From Geodermatophilus arenarius (GTDB lineage: Bacteria > Actinomycetota > Actinomycetes > Mycobacteriales > Geodermatophilaceae), in contig NZ_JBHSGR010000023.1 in NCBI RefSeq assembly GCF_042654585.1, positions 1 to 64,000 on the forward strand: 64,000 nucleotides of DNA. Direction: 5' to 3'. The notes under the pieces were generated by a model, which did not search any database, had not been told where the DNA came from, and worked only from the letters and a program-made list of their open reading frames with translations. The position numbers were made by a program, and so were the translations under genes. This document shows positions 8,820 through 15,484 of this stretch, piece by piece. Position 1 is the first letter of the stretch. Each line of letters begins with the position of its first letter.

Positions 8820-9881
8820 GTGGCCACCCCGCTGCCCGACCTGCTCGACGAGCTGCTGCGCACCTACGGCCCCTGCGGGGAGGAGCAGTCGGTGCGCGAC
8901 CTCGTCCGCCGGGAGCTCGAGCCGCTGGCCGACGAGGTGTCGGTGGACGCCGCGGGCAACCTGGTCGCGCTCCTGCACGGGCGGGACCGGTCGGCCCCGG
9001 CCGTCCGCGTCATGGCACACCTGGACGAGCTGTCGATGATGGTCAAGCGGGTCGAGCCCGACGGCTCGCTGCGGGTGAGCTCGCTGGGCGTCATGTACCC
9101 GGGCAACTTCGGCCTGGGCCCGGTCGCCGTCCTCGGCCGGCGGGAGACGCTCACCGGCGTGCTCACCCTCGGCTCGGAGCACACGACCACCGACAGCCCG
9201 CGGATCTGGGAGACCAAGCCGGACCAGGGCGACAAGGCCATGGACTGGTCGCACGTGTACGTCTTCACCGGGCGCCTGGCCGACGAGCTGGCCGCGGCCG
9301 GCGTGCACCCCGGCACCCGGGTGTGCGTGCACGCCGACCGGCGCGGGCTCACCCGCTTCGGCGACTTCGTCGGCGGCTACTTCCTCGACGACCGCGCCGC
9401 GCTGACCGCCCTCGTCGGCGCCGCCCGGCTGCTGCGCGGGCGCCCGCACGGCGACGTGCACCTGGTCGCGACCACCAGCGAGGAGATGGGCGGCATCGGC
9501 GCCTCCTACGCCGCCCGCACCCTGCCCGGCGACCTCACCGTCGCCCTCGACGTCGGCCCGGCGGAGGCCGAGTACCAGGTCACCGTCGACGGCGGCCCCG
9601 TGGTCGCCTACGCCGACGACGCCGTCGTCTACGACCGGGCCGTCGCCGACGCGCTGGTCGACACCGGCCGCGAGCTCGGCGTGGACCCGCAGACGGCGGT
9701 GTGGCAGTCCTTCGACTCCGACGCCTCGCAGGCGAAGGCCTCGGGCCAGACGGCGCGGGCGGCGCTGCTCAGCCTGCCCACGCTGAGCACGCACGGGTAC
9801 GAGGTGCTGCACACCGGCACCGTCGACCGGACCGCCCGGCTGCTCGCCGCCTTCCTCGCCCGCCCGCTGCCGGTCAGCTGA
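8820..9881 (+). CDS. M42 family metallopeptidase (aminopeptidase)
   Basis: The 353-residue protein has the co-catalytic dizinc site of M42/M28 peptidases: H67 and D69 in MAHLDEL, bridging D190 in YFLDDRAA, the EE pair at 221-222 in TTSEEMGG, D244 in LDVGP and a C-terminal His in LSTHGYEV (H325). M42 enzymes form tetrahedral dodecamers that trim short peptides in the cytosol. The GTG start at 8820 follows CGAGGAG. It lies 37 bp downstream of the Lrp-type regulator and may be co-transcribed with it, which would fit peptide and amino acid use. Its 3' end overlaps the convergent DUF3253 gene by 8 bp. Confidence 0.9.
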   Translation: MATPLPDLLDELLRTYGPCGEEQSVRDLVRRELEPLADEVSVDAAGNLVALLHGRDRSAPAVRVMAHLDELSMMVKRVEPDGSLRVSSLGVMYPGNFGLGPVAVLGRRETLTGVLTLGSEHTTTDSPRIWETKPDQGDKAMDWSHVYVFTGRLADELAAAGVHPGTRVCVHADRRGLTRFGDFVGGYFLDDRAALTALVGAARLLRGRPHGDVHLVATTSEEMGGIGASYAARTLPGDLTVALDVGPAEAEYQVTVDGGPVVAYADDAVVYDRAVADALVDTGRELGVDPQTAVWQSFDSDASQAKASGQTARAALLSLPTLSTHGYEVLHTGTVDRTARLLAAFLARPLPVS

Positions 9882-10125
9882 CCCGGCGGACGCGCACCGG
9901 GCCGCGGGCGGTGGCGACGTCGACCACCGCGCCGCGCTGGGTCACCTCGACCGCGCCCCGCCGTGCGAGCCGGCCCGCGGCGGCGCGGGCCTGCGGCATC
10001 AGGTCGCGCCAGCCCTCCGGGTCGACCGCGCGGGCCGCCTCGGAGGGGCAGATCGTGGCGCCCGGTGCGCGGGCGTCGAGCAGCGCGTCGATGGCCCGCT
10101 CGAGGGCCGCGCCGGCGTCGTCCAC
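9874..10125 (-). CDS. DUF3253 domain protein
   Basis: This 83-residue protein has the DUF3253 signature: a short N-terminal helix (ALERAIDALLDAR), then GATICPSEAARAV near residue 28, and a winged-helix-like second half with AAGRLARRGAVEVTQRG. The family is small, common in actinobacteria and proteobacteria, and of unknown function; the shape suggests a winged-helix nucleic-acid or protein binder. The GTG start at 10125 fits the family's usual N-terminus, although the GGGGGA purine run sits directly against it. Confidence 0.8.
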   Translation of the reverse strand: MDDAGAALERAIDALLDARAPGATICPSEAARAVDPEGWRDLMPQARAAAGRLARRGAVEVTQRGAVVDVATARGPVRVRRVS

Positions 10126-10179
10126 TCCCCCAGGATGCGCCCGTTTGCCCTGGTGAGCGCGGCGGGTACCGCGGGCGGC

Positions 10180-10698
10180 ATGGCGAGACGCACCCCGGTG
10201 GGGACGTTCGGCAAGGGCAGGCGGGGCATCAGCACGCTCGGCTGGGCGCTGCGCGGTGCGGCGGCCGGCGCGGCGGGCTCCACTGCGCTCAACGCCGTCA
10301 CCTACCTCGACATGACCGTCCGTGGCCGCGGGACCAGCTCGACGCCCGAGCAGACCGTGGAGAAGCTCGCCGAGAAGGCGCACGTGCCGATCCCCGGCGA
10401 CGAGGAGCACCGGCAGAACCGGGTCCAGGGGCTCGGGCCGATGACCGGCCTGGTCGCGGGCGTCGGCGTGGGCGTCGTCGTCGGGCTGGCCCGCGCCTCG
10501 GGCTTCCGGTCGCAGCCGCTGGTCGGGACGCTGCTCACCACGCTCGGCGTCCTGGTGGCGGCCAACGGCCCGATGACGGCGCTGGGCATCACCGACCCGC
10601 GCACCTGGTCGGCCACCGACTGGGTGAGCGACCTCGTGCCGCACCTGGCCTACGGCGCCGTCGTCAAGACCACGATGGACGCCTTCGACCGGCCATGA
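10180..10698 (+). CDS. small membrane-associated protein, unknown function
   Basis: The 172-residue protein (from MARRTPVGTFGKG) has a basic N-terminus and two glycine/alanine-rich hydrophobic stretches near residues 18-40 and 88-108. A third, weaker one lies near 113-130, and a polar TPEQTVEKLAEKAHVPIPGDEE segment separates the first two. No family motif is recognised beyond similarity in feel to hypothetical proteins of related actinobacteria. An ATG at 10135 would add 15 residues; 10180 is preferred because it begins at the basic segment and leaves room for a promoter opposite the DUF3253 gene. Confidence 0.65.
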   Translation: MARRTPVGTFGKGRRGISTLGWALRGAAAGAAGSTALNAVTYLDMTVRGRGTSSTPEQTVEKLAEKAHVPIPGDEEHRQNRVQGLGPMTGLVAGVGVGVVVGLARASGFRSQPLVGTLLTTLGVLVAANGPMTALGITDPRTWSATDWVSDLVPHLAYGAVVKTTMDAFDRP

Positions 10699-10752
10699 AC
10701 GGCATGGGGAGCTCTCCGCGCGTACGGGCCGTCGACACGTGCGGATCGCTTC

Positions 10753-12093
10753 CTACGCCTCGCCGGCCGTCGCCGACCAGCCGCGGGGGTCGACGTCGCC
10801 GGGGACGGGGGCGGCGGGGTCGTAGGGCGAGCGGGTGAAGACGAACGTGCCCAGGTCCAGGTGGTCGCCGGCGATCCGCAGCGGCTCGCCGGCGTAGTAG
10901 CCGTCCAGGCCCACCCAGGTGCCGTCGGCGTCGCGGCGGAAGCGGCTGGCCCGCCCCGACCGGCCGGGCAGCGGGCCGAGGTGCAGCAGGCCGCCGTCCA
11001 CCGCGCGCAGGGCGTGCGGCGCGGGGCCCCAGTACCAGACGCCGAGCTGCTCCAGCGGCACCGGCGGCTCGGCCGGGCGCCACGGCTCGGCCACCCGCGG
11101 CTCGGCCGCACGGAGGTCGGCCAGCAGGCCGGGGACGAGCACGTCCAGGCCGCTGGTGGTGTTGGCCAGCGAGACGCCGCCGGTCCCCTCCTCGCGGTCG
11201 ACGAAGACGCCGGCCAGGAAGCCGGGCATCGAGCCGCCGTGGCCGGTGAGCGTGCGGCCGTCGACCCGCAGCACCTGCAGGCCCAGCCCGTAGGCCGACC
11301 AGGCCGGTGAGGAGCCGTCGACGCCGGCCGGCACGGCCATCTCCTCGAGCGTCGCCGGGGACAGCACGTCGCCGGTGTCGCCGAGCAGGAAGGCGGCGAA
11401 GCGGGCGAGGTCGGCCAGCGTCGCCCACAGCTGCCCGGCGGCGGCCATCACGCCGGCGTCGTGCTCGGGCTCGGGCAGGACGACGTCGGCCCACGGGTGG
11501 ACGGCGTAGCCCTGCGCGGCGCGGCCGGAGGGGCGCGGCGTCGTCCGGGTCATGCCCAGCGGCCCGAGCACCTCGGCGGTGACGACGTCCTCCCACGACC
11601 GCCCGCGCAGCCGGGCCACGAGCTCGCCGAGCAGGCCGAAGCCGAGGTTCGAGTAGTGGAAGCGCCGGGCCTCGCCCAGGACGACGTGCTCCCCGGACAG
11701 CCGCAGGTCGGCCAGCGGGCCGCCGGGCACCCGCTCCCACCAGCCGCCCGGGCTCTCCGCGGCGGCGCCGGCCAGGTGCGAGAGCAGCTGGCCGACCGAC
11801 CGGTCGCCGAACGGCGTGCCGGGCACGTGCCGGTCCAGCGGGTCGTCCAGCGCCAGCCGGCCCTCGTCGCGCAGCCGCATGACCGCGACGGCGGTGACGG
11901 TCTTGCTGATGGACCCGAGCCGGTACTGGACGTCGGTGTGCGGCTCGGCGACGTCGCCGCGGCCGGCCGACCAGGCCAGCCCGCCGTCCCGGACCACCCC
12001 GGCGACCAGGCCGGGCGCCCGCCCCTCGCGCTGCACCCGGGCGGTGCGGGCCAGCAGGGTGCGGGCGGTCGAGGGCAGCACGGGCTCCGGCAT
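10753..12093 (-). CDS. serine hydrolase, beta-lactamase/class C-like fold
   Basis: The 446-residue protein has the full active-site set of the beta-lactamase/transpeptidase-like superfamily: SxxK as S61-I-S-K64, YxN as Y147-S-N149, and HGG at 285-287 in place of KTG. The catalytic domain covers about residues 20-350. The last 90 residues form a separate beta-rich domain (from LGVWYWGPAP), as in many esterase or D-amino-acid peptidase relatives. No signal peptide is visible, so it is likely cytoplasmic and may be an esterase or peptide hydrolase rather than a beta-lactamase. Substrate unknown. Confidence 0.88.
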   Translation of the reverse strand: MPEPVLPSTARTLLARTARVQREGRAPGLVAGVVRDGGLAWSAGRGDVAEPHTDVQYRLGSISKTVTAVAVMRLRDEGRLALDDPLDRHVPGTPFGDRSVGQLLSHLAGAAAESPGGWWERVPGGPLADLRLSGEHVVLGEARRFHYSNLGFGLLGELVARLRGRSWEDVVTAEVLGPLGMTRTTPRPSGRAAQGYAVHPWADVVLPEPEHDAGVMAAAGQLWATLADLARFAAFLLGDTGDVLSPATLEEMAVPAGVDGSSPAWSAYGLGLQVLRVDGRTLTGHGGSMPGFLAGVFVDREEGTGGVSLANTTSGLDVLVPGLLADLRAAEPRVAEPWRPAEPPVPLEQLGVWYWGPAPHALRAVDGGLLHLGPLPGRSGRASRFRRDADGTWVGLDGYYAGEPLRIAGDHLDLGTFVFTRSPYDPAAPVPGDVDPRGWSATAGEA

Positions 12094-12108
12094 GACCGGA
12101 ACGGTAGG

Positions 12109-12426
12109 TCAGGCGCGGACGGGCGCCGCCAGCCGCCCGGTGCGCCCGGCCCAGCGCTCGAACACCACGGTGACCAGCGGCGGGATGGAGGCGGCCAGCG
12201 CGAGCAGCGTCGTCCACCGGGACCAGCCGAGCACCCGCGCGGCGACCAGCGCCACGACCACGTAGGCGATGAACACCGCGCCGTGGACCGGCCCGAACAC
12301 CTGGACGCCGGCCTCCGAGGTCTCCGGCACGTACTTGACGTACATGCCGGCCAGCAGGCCGATCCAGGAGAGGGCCTCGGCGACGGCGACGACGCGGAAG
12401 GCCAGGGCGACGGTGCGGGGGTTCAT
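12109..12426 (-). CDS. DUF3817 family integral membrane protein
   Basis: The 105-residue protein fits DUF3817, with three hydrophobic helices (about 6-26, 41-62, 67-88). It has the family-type segment AEALSWIGLLAGMYVKYV and the PVHGAVFIAYVV stretch. Function is unknown; relatives are small actinobacterial membrane proteins sometimes fused to transporters. The ATG at 12426 is chosen over an upstream ATG at 12468 because the conserved region begins at once and a GAGGA lies about 10 nt before it. It is 15 bp downstream of the serine hydrolase start on the same strand, so it precedes that gene in a probable two-gene operon. Confidence 0.8.
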   Translation of the reverse strand: MNPRTVALAFRVVAVAEALSWIGLLAGMYVKYVPETSEAGVQVFGPVHGAVFIAYVVVALVAARVLGWSRWTTLLALAASIPPLVTVVFERWAGRTGRLAAPVRA

Positions 12427-12638
12427 CGGTGCGCGGTCCTCGGGTCGGGGGCGGTTCCGGAGGGTCAACGCGGCAGCGGGCGCCGGCGTCCCGGTCGCGG
12501 GGTGTGAGGTGCGTGGCAGGGTCGGGTCGTGCGGGGTCCGGCGCAGCGGGGGTCCCGTCCGGTCCTGCTGCGCCGGCTGGCCGACCTGCGGCCGGACCCG
12601 GTGGCCGCGGCGCTGCCCCGGCTGAGGCGCGACCCGCG

Positions 12639-13754
12639 TCAGCCGATGCGGCGGGCGCCGGCGTAGCCGCCCATCGCGTCGATGCTGGCGACCTTGACGA
12701 CGTCGCCCGACGTCGGCGCGTGCACCATCTGGCCGTTGCCGATGTAGATGCCGACGTGGCTCACCGGGCTGTAGAAGAAGACCAGGTCACCGGGCTGCAG
12801 GTTCGCGCGGGAGACCGCGGTGCCCATCGTCGACTGCATCCTGCTGGAGTGCGGGAGGCTGATCCCCGCGGCGCGGAAGGCGTACTGGGTGAGGCCGGAG
12901 CAGTCGAACGAGCTCGGGCCGGCGGCCGCCCACACGTAGGGCTTGCCGCGCTGGGCCATGGCGGTGGCGACGACGGTCCCGGCGACGCCGCTGGCCGGCG
13001 CGGCCGCCGCGGCCGGCTCCTCGGCGGAGGAGGACGCGGAGGACGACGCAGTGTCCTCGCGCTCCTCGTCGCGGCTGGCGCGGGAGTCCTCGGCGGCGTG
13101 CGCCGCGGCGGCGGCCTCGAGGGCGGCGCGCCGCTCCTCGGCGCTCAGCCGGGCGTAGTCGGTCTGGTAGGCGGCGATCTGCGCCTCGAGGTCTGCCTGC
13201 TGGGCGGCGACGGCGTCGTACTGGCGCTGCGCCTCGGCGGCGGCCTCGGCGGCGGCGGCCTGCGCGGCGGTGGCGGTCTCGGTGGCGGCCGCGGCCTGGC
13301 CGAGCAGCTCGCCCTGGTAACCGGCGACGCCCTGCAGCAGGGTGACGCGGTTGACGAACTCGTCGGCGTCCTCGCTGGTCATGAGCGCCTGCAGCGAGCC
13401 CATGCTGTCGCCGGTGTAGGCCGACCGGGCGATCCCGATCACCTGCTGCCGCGCGGTGTCCACGGCGGCCTGGGCGGCGGCCAGCTGCGCGGCGGCGGCG
13501 TCGGCGGCGGCCTGCTGGGCGACGAGCGCCTCGCGGGCCTCGTTGAACTGCTCGGTGACGGCCTCGAGCTCGTGGCCCCGGGCGGCGACCAGCTGCGCGG
13601 CCTCGGCGGCCGACGTCGGCTCCTCCGCCCGGGCCGGCGCCGGGACGGCCCCCAGCCCGAGACCGATGCCGAGGGCGCCGACGAGCGCGAGGGCGGCGCG
13701 GCGGCCGCGGCCGGTCGCGGGCGTGCCGGGGACGGACGTGCGCAGGGACGCCAC
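12639..13754 (-). CDS. NlpC/P60 peptidoglycan endopeptidase (RipA-like)
   Basis: The 371-residue protein has a signal peptide (about 1-43, ending APARAEE) and a long alanine-rich coiled coil (about 50-215). A charged/serine linker follows, then a C-terminal NlpC/P60 domain (256-371) with catalytic C285 in FDCSGLT, H333 in SHVGIYIGN and H345 in MVHAPT. The domain cleaves peptide cross-bridges of peptidoglycan, and the coiled coil probably binds the cell-division machinery or inhibits the enzyme, as in RipA. The GTG start at 13754 is preceded by AAGGAGAG. The leader holds a c-di-AMP-type riboswitch, tying this hydrolase to envelope-stress signalling. Confidence 0.93.
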   Translation of the reverse strand: MASLRTSVPGTPATGRGRRAALALVGALGIGLGLGAVPAPARAEEPTSAAEAAQLVAARGHELEAVTEQFNEAREALVAQQAAADAAAAQLAAAQAAVDTARQQVIGIARSAYTGDSMGSLQALMTSEDADEFVNRVTLLQGVAGYQGELLGQAAAATETATAAQAAAAEAAAEAQRQYDAVAAQQADLEAQIAAYQTDYARLSAEERRAALEAAAAAHAAEDSRASRDEEREDTASSSASSSAEEPAAAAAPASGVAGTVVATAMAQRGKPYVWAAAGPSSFDCSGLTQYAFRAAGISLPHSSRMQSTMGTAVSRANLQPGDLVFFYSPVSHVGIYIGNGQMVHAPTSGDVVKVASIDAMGGYAGARRIG

Positions 13755-13767
13755 GCGGCGGTCTCTC

Positions 13768-13905
13768 CTTCTCCCAGGCCGCCTACCGGGTTAGCTGACG
13801 GGTTCGGGCGTGGAGTCGCCCGGCGCGTGCGGACACGCGCTACACCCCAGGACTGCGATGGGTCCCCGGCCCGGTCTCCGCTGCGGGAGGACCGGCTCGA
13901 CGGCG
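13768..13905 (-). promoter_or_regulatory. c-di-AMP (ydaO/yuaA-type) riboswitch
   Basis: Read on the minus strand, the leader of the NlpC/P60 gene contains the hallmark blocks of the ydaO motif in order. These are a GGGGACCCA block (13859-13867), GGGGTG (13843-13848), a long GC arm, and the invariant 3' block CCCGAACCCGTC then AGCTAACC then GGTAGGCGG (13780-13808). The ribosome site AAGGAG follows within a few bases. In Streptomyces and mycobacteria this element precedes Rpf and NlpC/P60 wall hydrolases and turns them off when c-di-AMP is high. The outer limits are approximate; a covariance-model search would settle them. Confidence 0.88.
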
Positions 13906-13956
13906 TCCACGGGGTGTCACCCGGACTGGTGACGGAGCGCCCCGTTGGACACACTC

Positions 13957-13986
13957 AGCGTAAGGTCCGTGACCGGCGTGTGACAA
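13957..13986 (-). promoter_or_regulatory. probable sigma-A-like promoter of the riboswitch leader
   Basis: On the minus strand TTGTCA (13981-13986) and TACGCT (13957-13962) are separated by 18 bp, close to the TTGACA/TANNNT vegetative pattern. Transcription would begin near 13950, giving a leader of about 195 nt that includes the whole riboswitch. Two GTCAC half-sites 11 bp apart (13980-13984 and 13969-13973) overlap the promoter. A TGTAATTACA palindrome lies just upstream at 13996-14005, strikingly AT-rich for this DNA. Together with the riboswitch these account for the 338-bp gap without genes between 13755 and 14092. Confidence 0.5.
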
Positions 13987-14092
13987 TCACCCCGGTGTAA
14001 TTACATCAGTCACGGACGGTGACCAGGCGACTCCGGGAGGTTCCCGACCCCCGCCGGTTTGCGCGGCCGTGGGGACGTGTACCGATTGCTGC

Positions 14093-14317
14093 ATGTCCTC
14101 TTCCACGCGGATGCGCCTGGCCCGGCCGCTCGTCGTGCTCGCCCTGCTCGGCTCCCTGGTCGCCTGTGGCGACAACACCGACTTCTCCCGCGGCCCGACC
14201 AACTGCGACTCCGCCGGCGGCAACGCCAGCAACGAGAACGACGCCAGTTGCCAGGAGACCGGCCAGAACCCGGGCAACGACGCCCCCACCACCGACGACG
14301 CGAGCACCGACGACTGA
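14093..14317 (+). CDS. small putative lipoprotein
   Basis: The 74-residue product has a type II signal peptide (MSSSTRMRLARPLVVLALLG) with lipobox SLVAC, C25 being the lipidation site. Only about 49 mature residues follow. They are rich in N, D, T and G, contain two further cysteines (C38, C50) that could pair, and end with an acidic TTDDASTDD tail. No family is recognised. Starts at 14069 (GTG) or 14111 (ATG) are possible, and the ribosome site is weak for all three. It is divergent from the riboswitch-controlled hydrolase and may share its regulatory region. Confidence 0.65.
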   Translation: MSSSTRMRLARPLVVLALLGSLVACGDNTDFSRGPTNCDSAGGNASNENDASCQETGQNPGNDAPTTDDASTDD

Positions 14318-14371
14318 GCGCCGTCCGGTCCCCGGCGGGCGCCGGGCCGCCGGGACTGGTGGCATGGGCGG

Positions 14372-15484
14372 GTGAGCCCGGCACGCAGGTGGACGGCGGC
14401 CCGGTTGCGGGTCGAGACGCGCGCGCTGCTGGCCGGTGCCCGGCGCCTGCTGCGCGGCCGTGACCTCGCGCTGATCGGCGCGGGCCTGACCTTCTACGCC
14501 GGCATCGCGGTGGTGCCGCTGGTGCTGGTCTCCGTCCGGCTGACCGCGCTGGCCACCTCGGCCGGGGAGGTCCGCGGGCGCAGCGAGCGGCTGGCCGAGC
14601 TGCTGCCGGAGTCACTGGGCGCGCCGGACGCGGTGGCCCGGCTGGTCGACGCCGGCGTCCGGCTGGACCTGCTGGGGTTCGCGCTGGCGCTGCTGCCGCT
14701 GTCGCTGTACGGCGAGGGGCTGCGGCGGGCGCTGATGCGGTTCAGCCAGCGGCGGGAGAACCTCACCGGCTGGCGGGGCCGGCTGCTCACGCTGCCCCTG
14801 GTCGTGGTGACGCCCCTGCTGCTGTACCCGCTGCTGCTGGCCGCCACGGCCATGGCCGACCTGGCCCGCGAGGACGGCGCCGGGCCCCTGATCGGGCGGT
14901 TCGCCGTCGGCTACTACTCGGTGCTGTTCGTGCTGACCGTGCCCATCCTCTGGGGCTACGGCGTGGTGGCCGGCGGCCGGCGCCGGTGGGGCGCGCTGGT
15001 CAGCGGCGCGCTGTTCACCGCGGCCTGCCTGTCCGGCTTCCTGCAGGGCTTCGTGCTGTTCCTGTCGCTGCCCCTGGACCTCGGCGCGCCCTTCGGCGGC
15101 CTGGTGGTCGTCGGTGCGGTGGTCGCCATCGGCCTGTGGCTGTTCCTGCTGCACCTGGTCCTGCTGGCCGGGTGGCTGCTCACCCAGTCCCTCGACGCGC
15201 GGCTGGGGCGGCGTCAGGCCGTCGGCCGCCAGGGGGAGCCGGGCGGCGGGGCCTCCGTGGCGGGCGCGGCGGGCGGGGGCGGCGGCGTGGCCGGTGCGGT
15301 CGGCGGCTCCGTGGCCGGTGGCGGCGGCTCCGGCGTCTGGGGCGGCTCCGGCGCCGGGGGCGGCGGCGGGGACGTCGGCGGGGACGTCGTCGGCGGCCTC
15401 GTCCCGGGCGCGGGCGGCGGCCCGGTCGGGGGCGCGGGCGCCGGCTCCGTGGGGGGCGCGGGCTCGGGCGCCGGTTCCACGTAG
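14372..15484 (+). CDS. YihY/BrkB family membrane protein with Gly-rich tail
   Basis: The 370-residue protein has the YihY/BrkB core. A cytoplasmic N-terminus leads into GRDLALIGAGLTFYAGIAVVP near residue 29, followed by about six membrane helices to near residue 280, with the family segments LPLSLYGEGLRRAL and AVVAIGLWLFLLHLVLLAGWL. The role of the family is unsettled; it is linked to envelope or virulence traits, not RNase BN. The last 90 residues are a Gly/Ala/Val-rich low-complexity tail that lies exactly antisense to the proline-rich tail of the convergent penicillin-binding protein, so the tail is probably a passive by-product. Confidence 0.85.
   Translation: MSPARRWTAARLRVETRALLAGARRLLRGRDLALIGAGLTFYAGIAVVPLVLVSVRLTALATSAGEVRGRSERLAELLPESLGAPDAVARLVDAGVRLDLLGFALALLPLSLYGEGLRRALMRFSQRRENLTGWRGRLLTLPLVVVTPLLLYPLLLAATAMADLAREDGAGPLIGRFAVGYYSVLFVLTVPILWGYGVVAGGRRRWGALVSGALFTAACLSGFLQGFVLFLSLPLDLGAPFGGLVVVGAVVAIGLWLFLLHLVLLAGWLLTQSLDARLGRRQAVGRQGEPGGGASVAGAAGGGGGVAGAVGGSVAGGGGSGVWGGSGAGGGGGDVGGDVVGGLVPGAGGGPVGGAGAGSVGGAGSGAGST

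Noticed and set aside
12528..12667. Possible short plus-strand gene (about 46 codons) near the NlpC 3' end
   Set aside because: It has no ribosome site, overlaps the NlpC stop region antisense, and no motif; Arg-rich composition suggests chance.
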